Below are positions 1 to 9,556 of a stretch of 64,000 nucleotides of DNA, one piece after another. Source of the stretch: Azospirillum sp. TSH58 (lineage in GTDB: Bacteria > Pseudomonadota > Alphaproteobacteria > Azospirillales > Azospirillaceae); the NCBI RefSeq assembly GCF_003119115.1, contig NZ_CP022367.1:917501-981500 (forward strand), read 5' to 3'. Made by a program: the position numbers and the translations under genes. The notes beneath the pieces were generated by a model that saw only the letters and a program-made list of their open reading frames with translations, was not told the DNA's origin and searched no databases. The first letter of the stretch is position 1; each line of letters starts with the position of its first letter.

Positions 1-1245
1 CACACCGCCGATTGGCACCTCGGGCAGACTCTGCACGGCTTCGCGCGCGAGCACGAGCATGCGCGATTCCTTGATTGGCTTCTCGACCGTCTCGAAGACC
101 GGGCGGTCGATGCGCTGATCATCGCCGGAGACGTATTCGACGGGCAGAATCCCCCGATCCCGGCGCTCAGCCTGTTCTACCGGTTCCTGGCGAAGGCCAA
201 GGCGCGCTGCCCGGCGCTGGACATCGTGGTGGTCGCCGGCAACCACGACAGCGGCAGCCGGCTGGAGGCGCCCTCCCCGCTGCTGACGGAAATGGGGGTG
301 CGGGTGGTCGGCGCCCTGCCGGTGGACGAGGAGGGCGCCTTCGCGCCGGAGGGGCTGGTGGTTCCGCTGACCAGCCGCGACGGAACGGTCGCCGCGCGCT
401 GCGTCGCGGTGCCCTACCTCCGCCCCGCCGATCTCCCGCCTCTGGGCGAGGAGGAGATCGCCGCCGGCGCCGACCCGCTGGTCGAGGGGGTGCGCCGGGT
501 CTACGCCGACGCGGCGGAGGCCGGGCGGCGCGCCTTGCGGCCCGGCGAGGCGCTGATCCTCACCGGCCATTGCTACATGCGCGACGGCGCTCTGTCCGAA
601 CTCAGCGAGCGCAAGATCCTGGGCGGCAACCAGCACGCGCTGCCGGTCGACGTCTTCCCGGAGGACGCCGCCTATGTGGCGCTCGGCCACCTGCACCGGG
701 CGCAGGCGGTGGGGACCCGCGACTCGGTGCGCTACAGCGGTTCCCCCCTGCCGCTGGCGGTGGACGAGGAGCCCTACCCGCATCAGGTGGTGCTGGCCGA
801 CATCGCGGAGGGACGGCTGGCCGGGGTCGAGTCCCTGCGGGTGCCCCGCTTCGTCGCCATCCGGCGCATCCCCGGCGGCGGACGGTTCGCGGCGCCGGAG
901 GACGCGCTGGCGGCGCTGACCGCGCTGGAGCTGGACGAGGACCTGCCACGGGAGGGCTGGCCTTACATAGAGGTCTCGGTCGAACTGCCGGCGCCCCGGC
1001 CGGCCCTGCGCGAGGAGGTGGTCGCGGCGCTGGCCGGGCGACCGGCGCGGCTGGTGAAGCTGGCCCTGCGGCTGACCGGCAGCGGCGAGACGCTGGCCGA
1101 ATCCGTGCCGCTGGCCGATCTGGCGGACCTCGCGCCGGAGGACGTGTTCCTGCGGCTCTACCGCCGCCATCACGAAGGCGAGCCGGAGCCGGCCTTGCTC
1201 GCCGCCTTCCATGAATTGGTCGCGACCGTCCAGGAGGGTGCGTGA
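1..1245 (+). CDS. sbcD: Exonuclease SbcD, nuclease subunit of SbcCD (5' end outside window)
   Basis: Metallophosphoesterase subunit of the SbcCD (Mre11-Rad50 type) complex, which cuts hairpins and processes double-strand ends in the cytoplasm. The frame is open from base 1 and begins with HTADWHLGQ, a motif normally only about five residues from the SbcD N-terminus, so very little is missing. Visible metal-binding motifs are DWH (fragment residues 4-6), GDVFD (43-47), GNHD (80-83) and GHLH (about 229-232). The 414-residue fragment matches the family's usual length of about 400. The stop codon overlaps the sbcC ATG by one base, indicating translational coupling. Identification is secure; only the true start is unseen. 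Confidence 0.95.
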   Translation, partial: HTADWHLGQTLHGFAREHEHARFLDWLLDRLEDRAVDALIIAGDVFDGQNPPIPALSLFYRFLAKAKARCPALDIVVVAGNHDSGSRLEAPSPLLTEMGVRVVGALPVDEEGAFAPEGLVVPLTSRDGTVAARCVAVPYLRPADLPPLGEEEIAAGADPLVEGVRRVYADAAEAGRRALRPGEALILTGHCYMRDGALSELSERKILGGNQHALPVDVFPEDAAYVALGHLHRAQAVGTRDSVRYSGSPLPLAVDEEPYPHQVVLADIAEGRLAGVESLRVPRFVAIRRIPGGGRFAAPEDALAALTALELDEDLPREGWPYIEVSVELPAPRPALREEVVAALAGRPARLVKLALRLTGSGETLAESVPLADLADLAPEDVFLRLYRRHHEGEPEPALLAAFHELVATVQEGA

Positions 1246-4200
1246 TGCGGATTCTGGCGGTTCGCGGCTGCAATCTGGCCAGCCTGGACGGGACCTTCGC
1301 GGTGGAACTGGCCGGAGGGCCGCTGCGCCACGCCGGCCTGTTCGCCATCACCGGCCCGACCGGGGCGGGAAAGAGCACCATCCTGGACGCGCTGTGCCTC
1401 GCCCTGTTCGACCGCATGCCCCGGCTGCCGGACGGGCGCGGCGTGGCGCTGGGCGCCAGCGGGGACACCGACGCCATCAGCACCACCGACGTGCGCAGCG
1501 TCCTGCGCCGCGGTGCCGGGGCCGGCTGGGCCGAGGTGGATTTCGCCGGGATCGACGGCGCCGCCTACCGGGCGCGCTGGGAGCTGCGGCGGGCCCGGCA
1601 GAACGCGCGCGGCCAGTTGCAGAAGCAGACGATGAGCCTAACCGCGCTTGCGGACGGCAAGCGGCTGGGCGACGGCAAGACCAGCGTGCTGGACGAGATC
1701 TCCAGCCGGCTGGGGCTGAGCTTCGAGCAGTTCCGCCGCGCCGTCCTGCTGGCCCAGGGCGATTTCGCCAACTTCCTGAAAGCCCCGGCGACCGAGCGCT
1801 CCGCCCTGCTGGAGCTGCTGACCGGCACCGAGATCTACTCCCGCATCTCCGTCGCCGCGCATGAGCGCTCCCGGGAGGAGCAGCGGGCGCTGGAGGCGCT
1901 GGAAGCGCAATGCGCGGGCATCGGCGTGCTGACCGACGACGAGCGCGCCGTCCTGGACGCCGAGGCCGGAGCGGCGGCCGAGGCGGTGCGCCAGGAGGAA
2001 GCGGCGTTCGAGCAGGCCCGCGCCACCGTCGCCTGGCATGAGCAGGACGCCCGGCTGGGCAAGGCGGAGATGGAGGCCGCCGCCGCGAGCGCACGGTCCG
2101 AAGAGGTTTGGCAGGAGGCCGCGGCGCGGCGGGAGGAGGCGGCCCTTCTGCGCCGGCTCCAGCCGCTGCGGGTCCGGTTGGGCGAGGCGGACCGCTGCGC
2201 CGCTGCGGCCTCGGAAGCCGGGGAGGCTCTGGCCCGAGCCCAGACCGCGGTGACGGAGGCGCAGGATCGGCTGGTCCATGCCGAGGCCCGTCATCGCGCG
2301 GTGCGCGGCGCCTACGAGACGGCCCGCAGCGCCATCGACGCCGCCGAGCCGGAGTTGGAACAGGCCGCCGCCCTCGATGCCGAGATCGCCGCGCTGGCCG
2401 GCCAACAGGCCGGGGCGCACGCGGACGCCGCAACGGCGGAGGCGGACGCCAGGGCCATCGGGGAGAGTTGGACCGCCATCCGGACGGCGCTGGACCAGGC
2501 GCGCGCCGAATCGGCGGAGCGGGAGGGCTGGCTGGCCGGCCAGACGGCCCTGCAGCCCGTGGCCGACCAGTGGGCGCGCTGGGACGCGCTGCTGCTGCGC
2601 CACCGCGACTCGGCGAGGGCCGTGCGGGAGGCGGAGGCGGAGGCTGCCCGCGCCGCCACGGAGGCCGCCGCCCACGAGGCGGAACGGATCCGCCTGTCCA
2701 CCGTCCGGCGGGACGCCGCCGCGCGGCGGGACGAAGCGGAGCAAGCGCTGTCCGCGCTGAAGGCCGAGCCGGTGGAGTCGCTGGACACCCTGCGCGGCCG
2801 CCGCACGGCGCTGGCGGAGCGCCGCGACGGGCTGTCCGTGCTGTCTCAGTTGGCGGAGCGGGCCGCCCGGCTGGCCGCGGACGCCGCGGAGGCCGAGGCG
2901 GAACGCAAGCGGCAACGCACCGCCGCCGTGGAGGGGGAGATCCGCGCCGCGGAGATGAAGGCACGGCTGGACCAGCGCCGGGCGGCGTTGGAGGAGGCGG
3001 ACACCACGCTCCACCGCCTGCGCCTTGCCCGCAGCGAGGGCGTGGCGTCGCTGCGCGCCCAGTTGGCGGACGGCGAGTCCTGCCCGGTCTGCGGTGCCAC
3101 GGAGCATCCCTGGGGGGACGGGCACACGCCGCTCGACCAGCTGGCCGAGGACCAGGAACGCCACGTCGCCGCCCTGCGCGCCGAGGTCACCGGGTTGGCC
3201 ACCGACCAGGGCGCCCACACCGCCGCCGCGAAGGCGGCGCTGGAACAGGCTGTGGTCCTGGATGGCCGGCTGGCCGCCCTGGCCGCGGACCGGACGGCCG
3301 TGGCGGAGCGCTGGGCGGAGCGGGCGCCCGGCTTCGGGCTGCCCGCCGAACCGGACGCGGAGACCGTCACCCGGCGGTTGGCCGAGGTGGACGTGGAACT
3401 GACAGCGGCCGGACAGGCCGAGGCGGCGGCGCTGGACCACAAGGCGCGGCTCGACGCCGCGGTGCAGGCCTGCCGGACGCGGGATGCGGCGCTGACCGAG
3501 GCCGAGCGGGCCATCGAGACGCGGACGCGCCAGCTCGACGCCGCCCGCCATGCCGAATCGCTCGCCGTGGCGCGGCGTGATCAGGCGGCGGACACGCGGA
3601 CGGCGGTGCGGGCGGAGCTGGCCCAGCCCTTCGCCGGGCTGGAAGGCTGGGACAGCCGGCTCGACCGCGATCCGGAGGGGTTCCGCGAGAGCATCGGCGC
3701 GCGGGTCGCCGAGGTCCTGCGTCAGCGCGAGGGGTTGGCCCAAGCGCGGCGCGACGTGGAGGCCCTGGAGCGGCAGGCCGGCGCCAAGGCGGCGGAACTG
3801 GAAGGCGCGCGGCAAGCCGAACAGGCGGCGCGGCGGCGGTGCGAGGGGCTGGCCGCGGCGCTGGAGGAACGGCGCGGCGCACGGGGGTCCCTGCTGGGCG
3901 GACGCGCGGTCGCCGCGGTGAAGAAGGAGCTGACCGAGGCCTGTCGACGGACCGAGGCCCTGGTCGAGCAGGCCACGATCGCCCGGCAGGACGCGGCGGC
4001 CCGCCTGTCCGGGGCGGAGCAGACCGTCGCCACGCGGGGCGACTCCGCGCGCCGCTGCGCCGCCGAGGCGGAAGCGGCGGCCGACGCCCTGGCCGCCGCG
4101 GCGGAGCGCTGCGGCGTGACGGTGGAGGCGGCGCGCGCCCATCTGGTCCGGGACGAGGACTGGCTTACCGGGGAGGAACGGGCGCTCGCCGCCCTCGAGT

Positions 4201-5015
4201 CGGCGCGGCGCGAGACGGCGCTTCTGGCGGCGGAGCGGACGCGGCTGCGGCGGGAGCACCACGCCGCCGGACACCCCGCGCTCGGCGCCGAGGAGGCCGG
4301 CGAGGCCGTCGCCGAGACGGGCCGGCGCCTGCAGGAGGCCCGCGCCCGGCTGGGCGAGGCCCAGGCCCGGCTGCGCGCCGATATCGAGAATCGCGGACGC
4401 CTCGCCGCCGTGCTCGACCGGGTGGAGGCGCAGCGCAAGGCCCAGGGGCTGTGGGCGACCATGGCGCAGCTCATCGGCTCCGCCGACGGGCGAAAGCTGC
4501 GCAACTTCGCCCAGAGCCTCAGCCTCGACCTGCTGCTGGTGCAGGCGAACCGCTATCTGGCCGATCTCGCCCGCCGCTACCGGCTGGAACGGGTGGGCGG
4601 GGCCGATCTGGAGATCCAGGTGGTGGACGGCGAGATGGGCGACGAGCGGCGCGGCGTGCACAGCCTGTCCGGCGGCGAGATGTTCCTGGTGTCGCTGGCC
4701 CTGGCGCTCGGCCTGTCGGCCATGGCGGGGGGCAGCGGCGGCGGCGGGATCGGCACGCTGTTCATCGACGAGGGGTTCGGCACGCTGGACCCCGGCAGCC
4801 TGGATCTGGCGCTGTCCTGCCTGGAGGCGCTTCAGGCCACCGGGCGGCAGGTCGGCGTCATCAGCCACGTCCCGGCGCTGGTGGAGCGGATCGGCGTGCA
4901 GGTGCGCGTCACCCCGCAGGGCGGCGGGCGAAGCGCCGTGACGGTCACCCGCGGGACTCTGGCCGCCCCCTCACCGGACGCGGCGGCGGAGCGGGAACTG
5001 CTGCTGCCCCTGTAG
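1245..5015 (+). CDS. sbcC: Exonuclease SbcC, ATPase subunit of SbcCD
   Basis: SMC/Rad50-like ATPase partner of SbcD, 1256 aa. Walker A GPTGAGKST is at residues 37-45. Two very long Ala/Glu/Arg-rich coiled coils flank a zinc hook, CPVCG at about residue 613. The ABC signature LSGGE lies at about 1141 and Walker B FIDEGFGTLD at about 1173. I chose the ATG that overlaps the sbcD stop (TGATG); a GTG one codon upstream is also possible. Its alanine-rich coiled coil leaves very long open frames on the other strand, which I regard as artefacts of base composition. Confidence 0.95.
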   Translation: MRILAVRGCNLASLDGTFAVELAGGPLRHAGLFAITGPTGAGKSTILDALCLALFDRMPRLPDGRGVALGASGDTDAISTTDVRSVLRRGAGAGWAEVDFAGIDGAAYRARWELRRARQNARGQLQKQTMSLTALADGKRLGDGKTSVLDEISSRLGLSFEQFRRAVLLAQGDFANFLKAPATERSALLELLTGTEIYSRISVAAHERSREEQRALEALEAQCAGIGVLTDDERAVLDAEAGAAAEAVRQEEAAFEQARATVAWHEQDARLGKAEMEAAAASARSEEVWQEAAARREEAALLRRLQPLRVRLGEADRCAAAASEAGEALARAQTAVTEAQDRLVHAEARHRAVRGAYETARSAIDAAEPELEQAAALDAEIAALAGQQAGAHADAATAEADARAIGESWTAIRTALDQARAESAEREGWLAGQTALQPVADQWARWDALLLRHRDSARAVREAEAEAARAATEAAAHEAERIRLSTVRRDAAARRDEAEQALSALKAEPVESLDTLRGRRTALAERRDGLSVLSQLAERAARLAADAAEAEAERKRQRTAAVEGEIRAAEMKARLDQRRAALEEADTTLHRLRLARSEGVASLRAQLADGESCPVCGATEHPWGDGHTPLDQLAEDQERHVAALRAEVTGLATDQGAHTAAAKAALEQAVVLDGRLAALAADRTAVAERWAERAPGFGLPAEPDAETVTRRLAEVDVELTAAGQAEAAALDHKARLDAAVQACRTRDAALTEAERAIETRTRQLDAARHAESLAVARRDQAADTRTAVRAELAQPFAGLEGWDSRLDRDPEGFRESIGARVAEVLRQREGLAQARRDVEALERQAGAKAAELEGARQAEQAARRRCEGLAAALEERRGARGSLLGGRAVAAVKKELTEACRRTEALVEQATIARQDAAARLSGAEQTVATRGDSARRCAAEAEAAADALAAAAERCGVTVEAARAHLVRDEDWLTGEERALAALESARRETALLAAERTRLRREHHAAGHPALGAEEAGEAVAETGRRLQEARARLGEAQARLRADIENRGRLAAVLDRVEAQRKAQGLWATMAQLIGSADGRKLRNFAQSLSLDLLLVQANRYLADLARRYRLERVGGADLEIQVVDGEMGDERRGVHSLSGGEMFLVSLALALGLSAMAGGSGGGGIGTLFIDEGFGTLDPGSLDLALSCLEALQATGRQVGVISHVPALVERIGVQVRVTPQGGGRSAVTVTRGTLAAPSPDAAAERELLLPL

Positions 5016-5041
5016 GGCGTCCCAGGGGGCTTGGGATCGCC
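5016..5041. terminator. Hairpin after sbcC
   Basis: Directly after the sbcC stop, GGCG-TCCCA pairs with TGGGA-CGCC (one bulged T) around a GC loop. It lies between convergent genes (sbcC and the protease), so a termination role is plausible, but there is no T-run. Confidence 0.4.
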
Positions 5042-5107
5042 ATGGAGACATGGAGGGAGGGTTGGAGCGTCCCTCCGTGTCTCTGTGCCCCCGTGGTAAG
5101 AGAGCCG

Positions 5108-6343
5108 TCAGGCCAGACGGAAGGCCAGATAACTGTCGGCACCCACCTGACCCGGCATGGTGATGACCGCGCCGACGGCTTTTCCGGTGAAGGTGATGCT
5201 GCCATCGATGGTGCCGTTGCCGTCGAAGTCGATGCGCACCGTGGCGCCCTCGTACCCGGTGGCGCCCTTCATCGCCTCCCAGGTGAGCTTCGACACCTCC
5301 TCCTTCCATCCCCAGGCGGTGCTCCATTCGCCCGGCTCGAAGTCGGTGATGGTGGACCAGGTCACCCCGGTGCCCCGCCCATCCAGGAAGAAGGTGTCGT
5401 TGCCCGCCCCGCCGGTCAGGAAGTTGGAACCGGTGCCGCCGTCCAGGACGTCGTCGCCGTCCTTCCCGTCCGCCGCATCGTCGCCGGCACCCAGATTCAT
5501 GAAGTCGCCCAGCATGCTGCCGATCACCGCCTCGATGGATTTGGTGCCCAGATAGATGTTCTTCAGCGTCGTCAGCGGGCCGACATAGATCTCCATCTGC
5601 ACTTCCCAGCCGGACACCCCGTTGTTCACGAAGGCCCGCCGCTGCGTGTCGGTCGGAGGCGCACCGGACGAGATGTAGGCGTCGTTGGCGGACAGCGCGT
5701 CCTTCAGCCAATAGGCGTGGCCGCCAAGCGAGGCGGCACCGACGGCGGTCGACACGACACCGACGGCAAAGGCGTTGTTTCCGGAGCTGTAATAGATCGG
5801 ACCGCCGGAATTTCCGGGATTGATCTCCAGATCCGGGTTCACATAGTAGACGGTATCGACGCCCGACCGGCGGATGGAGCCGCTGTCGTAGATCTCGTAG
5901 CGATCGTATTTGGCGGGATAGCCCAGAACACTGACGGGCCCGCCGCTGAAGTTCCAGTCGATCCCGAAATAGCCGTAGGCGTCGCCGATGGGTTCGGACA
6001 AGGTCAGCAGCGCGACGTCGATCTCGGACCCGCTCTGGGTGGCGCGGTAGAAATCGCCGGTGATCAGCTTGCCGTCCGAATCCGGATCGAAGTTGGTGAA
6101 GAACTGCGACTTGGCAACGCCGTAGGCCTTGTTGTCGGATTTCCCCGGGTTGTAGGACGGGTAAATCTTCAGGCTGCTTGGCTTGCCGCCGAGAGCGGCG
6201 TTGTAGACGACGTGGGACGCGGTGATGACGTCGTTGCGGCCGACCAGGAAGCCCGAACCGATGTAGGTGCGGCTTCCCCAGGTGGCCTCGATGGAAACCA
6301 CGGCGCGCGCCGGATATTGATCGTCACCGACCCTGTAGGACAT
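5108..6343 (-). CDS. Trypsin-like (V8-type) serine protease with C-terminal RTX-like repeats
   Basis: Predicted secreted endopeptidase, 411 aa. The catalytic triad is visible: His44 in TASHV, Asp109 in EIDVALL and Ser179 in NPGNSGGP. After the protease domain come glycine/aspartate-rich calcium-binding nonapeptide-like repeats (about residues 284-320, GAGDD...GGAGNDTFFLDG) and an acidic/aromatic C-terminus. There is no N-terminal signal peptide, so export by a type I secretion system through the RTX tail is inferred. I chose the ATG at 6343 because GGAAGG sits nine bases upstream; a longer frame starting at 6391 adds 16 residues without better support. No type I transporter genes are adjacent. 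Substrate unknown. Confidence 0.8.
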   Translation of the reverse strand: MSYRVGDDQYPARAVVSIEATWGSRTYIGSGFLVGRNDVITASHVVYNAALGGKPSSLKIYPSYNPGKSDNKAYGVAKSQFFTNFDPDSDGKLITGDFYRATQSGSEIDVALLTLSEPIGDAYGYFGIDWNFSGGPVSVLGYPAKYDRYEIYDSGSIRRSGVDTVYYVNPDLEINPGNSGGPIYYSSGNNAFAVGVVSTAVGAASLGGHAYWLKDALSANDAYISSGAPPTDTQRRAFVNNGVSGWEVQMEIYVGPLTTLKNIYLGTKSIEAVIGSMLGDFMNLGAGDDAADGKDGDDVLDGGTGSNFLTGGAGNDTFFLDGRGTGVTWSTITDFEPGEWSTAWGWKEEVSKLTWEAMKGATGYEGATVRIDFDGNGTIDGSITFTGKAVGAVITMPGQVGADSYLAFRLA

Positions 6344-6482
6344 TGGGATCGGTCCTTCCGCTGCATCTGGCACAGCAGCGGATGGTTGCAACCGACCGAC
6401 AATGTCACGCCCGAGCCGTTCATTTCAACAGAGCGTGTCGCGCTGCGGGCGATTCCATCCGCAGCGCTCAACCCGTTCCGCC

Positions 6483-7454
6483 TCAGCCGCGGACAGGCCG
6501 CAGGACGAGATGCTTGTTCGACGGCACGGCCGGGGCCGAGGGACGCAGGACGAGTCCCTTGGAGGTCGGCTCGATGTTCGCGTCGGGATAGACGGCCATC
6601 ACGTCCTTCAAAGCTTCCTTCAGGCGGAAGGCCAGGACGCGGTGCTCGCTGACCGAGCCGAAATGCTGCGACAGGGCGTGCCAGGGAACCACCGTCTGCT
6701 TGTCCAGCCGGTGCAGGCGGTGGACCAGCCACACATAGGCGTCGAGCGCGAGGGCGGAGTTCTTCAGCTTGGCGATGGCGTGCTCGTCGAGCGGGACGGC
6801 GTGTTCCATCAGATGCTCGAAGAAGCTCTGGGTCAGGCGGACGAAGCGCACCCACTCGCCGCCGGTGCGGAACAGGTCGGGCGTGTCCTCCTCGTCGCGC
6901 CACAGCTTGATGCCGTCGATCAGGCGCTGGTCGGAGATCTCCGCCGTGGAGGGGCCGGTGGTGGTGCGCAGGGTGAATTCGCTACGGGCGATCCGCAGCA
7001 CCTGCTCGCGCACCGGTTTGTAGTTTCCGCGCTCGCCGCCCGTCGGGGCCAGCCCGAGACGGCGCAGCCACGCGCTCATGCTCGGCCCCAGATCGACGTG
7101 GGCGCTGCGTGTCTTGCGCGCCTCGGTCTGCAGGTAGATCATGATCAGGCGCGCCTTGGCGCCATAGGGAACCCCGACGTCCAGGACCGTGCCGTCGCGC
7201 AGCGGCAGGATGCCGGGGCGGACAACGAGCTGGTACTTGCCGTTGTTGCGCACCCAGGGCGCGGTCTCGTCCTTGGGCTTGCGGTGCGGCAGCGAGGCTT
7301 GGCAGAAGCCGGCGTGGAGATAGCCGATCGCGTCCATCTCGTTGGACAGCGCTTCATGGGCCATCATCACACGGCGGCGCTCCTTGGGGTCTTCGGTGCG
7401 GGCAAGAACCGCCTCGAATCCCTCCAGGGTAAGCTGCTCGTGGATTTTCGCCAT
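6483..7454 (-). CDS. repA: RepA-like replication initiator (plasmid RPA family)
   Basis: Initiator-like protein, 323 aa, resembling the plasmid-encoded RepA/RPA family found on alphaproteobacterial megaplasmids and chromids. It contains LPHRKPKD, a conserved central block around GAKARLIMIYLQTEA and a downstream basic region suited to DNA binding. The ATG at 7454 is preceded by GGAGGGG; an upstream start at 7481 lacks this. It diverges from parA across about 1.08 kb holding DnaA-like boxes and clustered 16-bp motifs, which is the arrangement expected of an initiator beside its origin. The family assignment comes from overall likeness and context rather than a short catalytic signature. Confidence 0.8.
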   Translation of the reverse strand: MAKIHEQLTLEGFEAVLARTEDPKERRRVMMAHEALSNEMDAIGYLHAGFCQASLPHRKPKDETAPWVRNNGKYQLVVRPGILPLRDGTVLDVGVPYGAKARLIMIYLQTEARKTRSAHVDLGPSMSAWLRRLGLAPTGGERGNYKPVREQVLRIARSEFTLRTTTGPSTAEISDQRLIDGIKLWRDEEDTPDLFRTGGEWVRFVRLTQSFFEHLMEHAVPLDEHAIAKLKNSALALDAYVWLVHRLHRLDKQTVVPWHALSQHFGSVSEHRVLAFRLKEALKDVMAVYPDANIEPTSKGLVLRPSAPAVPSNKHLVLRPVRG

Positions 7455-7693
7455 GGGACCCCTCCGGCCTCGTTCGGTCACGTTCCTGTCATTTCAGAAA
7501 ACACAAAATGTGGTGGCTGTGAAGCGCGTCCATCCCACGAATCGCTGAAGTTGCAACGGAAGCTGCAGATTCCGACTCAACTTCAGCGAAGCGGCCTTTT
7601 CTGACCCGGCCCATCCCTTCCCCCGCCGGCAACCGCCGAGCCGACGTTTCAAAATCAGCGTCGCCAACGGAGCACCTCCAGCCGGAAAGCCGC

Positions 7694-7702
7694 TTGTCCA
7701 CA
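7694..7702 (+). promoter_or_regulatory. DnaA-box-like nonamer
   Basis: TTGTCCACA, one change from the consensus TTATCCACA, within the probable origin. It is the only one of the four that does not run into a 16-bp motif. Confidence 0.5.
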
Positions 7703-7713
7703 GCCGCACGGGC

Positions 7714-7736
7714 TTGTCCACGCTGAGTTGGAATCG
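7714..7736 (+). promoter_or_regulatory. Composite DnaA-like box and 16-bp motif
   Basis: TTGTCCACG at 7714-7722 overlaps by two bases the motif CGCTGAGTTGGAATCG at 7721-7736. The same fused arrangement recurs at 7812 and 7845. Confidence 0.55.
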
Positions 7737-7811
7737 CAACGGGCGAAACGGGCCGGATCGGTTCGCTGACTCCGCAACGGCGCGGACGCCGAAGTCGCAA
7801 CGGGGACTCGC

Positions 7812-7834
7812 TCATCCACGCTGAAGACGAGTCA
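7812..7834 (+). promoter_or_regulatory. Composite DnaA-like box and 16-bp motif
   Basis: TCATCCACG at 7812-7820 overlaps by two bases the variant motif beginning CGCTGAAGACG at 7819. The spacing is identical to the 7714 and 7845 composites. Confidence 0.45.
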
Positions 7835-7844
7835 CGAAAGGCGG

Positions 7845-7867
7845 TTATCCACGCTGAACTCGCAACC
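7845..7867 (+). promoter_or_regulatory. Composite DnaA-like box and 16-bp motif
   Basis: TTATCCACG at 7845-7853, the closest match to the DnaA consensus here, overlaps by two bases CGCTGAACTCGCAACC at 7852-7867. Confidence 0.6.
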
Positions 7868-8416
7868 ATGTCCTATATGAGTCCCTATAGGATTCTCCGG
7901 TTAGACCGGTTGCGCGGGTGCTGGCGCGACCCCCTTCGCTGAAAACGCAACGTCGCAGGGGTCGGAGAATCGCCAACCGGGCATTCGAGGGTGATCCGGA
8001 CCCCCATCCTCCACCGACACGTGCACCGGGGCGAATGGACGGTTCCAGCCGCAGACCGTCAACTGTCAACCGGACCCGACGCTGAATTTGATACAAAGGC
8101 GACTCGGCTCCAACGCTGAATTGGTAACATTCGACTCGGAAACCCAAGGCTTTCCAGGGCTTAGCCGACTCGACGAGTCTCGCGCAGATCTTGCAACGCC
8201 GGCGCAAACCCTCGAATCGGCATACGACGCTGAATTTGAAACGGCAGACTCCAGGCGATTCAAGGGCCGAATCGAGACCGCACCCGCCACCCAACGCTGA
8301 ATTGGTAACGCTTTGGAAAATGGGCTTGACGGGGTCACGGTCGATTCGACTACGGAACGGTTTTTCCCGGTCCGCCGCGGCCGGCGCAAGGCCCGCTTTT
8401 CTATGACCATAGTCCC

Positions 8417-8432
8417 ATACGACGTCGCATGA
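8417..8432. repeat. Near-palindrome CATACGACGTCGCATG
   Basis: A 16-bp dyad with one mismatched pair, about 105 bases upstream of the parA ATG. A perfect version (CATACGACGTCGTATG) occurs at 29005-29020. Possible operator or centromere-type site. Confidence 0.5.
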
Positions 8433-8452
8433 CCGCCGTTTCCACCGCCATT

Positions 8453-8492
8453 TGACGCAATTCGATGCGCTCCGGCTTGACCAGTTGCGTCA
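8453..8492. promoter_or_regulatory. Inverted repeat upstream of parA, possible ParA operator
   Basis: Arms TGACGCAA (8453-8460) and TTGCGTCA (8485-8492) are perfectly complementary, with starts 32 bases apart (about three helical turns). A TTGACC promoter-like hexamer lies between them. ParA here has an N-terminal DNA-binding-type region, and such ParA proteins repress their own operon, so an operator role is plausible. Confidence 0.5.
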
Positions 8493-8536
8493 CATTTTGC
8501 AAGAAAGGACCACTCACAGGGAAAGTCGGAGGCCCG

Positions 8537-9545
<1,009 letters not shown>

Positions 9546-9556
<11 letters not shown>

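Larger units (their letters stand above)
7543..8310. repeat. Cluster of 16-bp iteron/parS-like motifs (core CGCTGA-N7-AACG)
   Basis: Plus-strand copies start at 7543, 7721, 7764, 7787, 7819, 7852, 7937, 8080, 8114, 8228 and 8295; minus-strand copies lie at 7573-7588 and 7645-7660. The best consensus is CGCTGAATTTGAAACG. The repA-proximal copies mostly end in GCAACG and the parA-proximal copies in GAAACG, GTAACG or GATACA. The split suggests two binding specificities, perhaps RepA iterons versus ParB sites; this is inference. Confidence 0.8.
7455..8536. other. Probable replication origin / centromere region between repA and parA
   Basis: No convincing gene is seen in these 1082 bases. They hold 13 copies or variants of a 16-bp motif, four DnaA-box-like nonamers, several inverted repeats (arms 7871-7877/7886-7892, 7927-7933/7957-7963, 8167-8179, 8401-8412, 8417-8432) and an inverted repeat directly upstream of parA. 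This density of protein-binding-type sites next to repA and parAB supports an origin plus partition site. No obvious AT-rich unwinding element stands out. Confidence 0.75.

Noticed and set aside
1638-4868. Very long open frame on the minus strand opposite sbcC
   Set aside because: Caused by alanine/glutamate-rich codons and high GC; no conserved domain, and the plus strand has all SbcC motifs.
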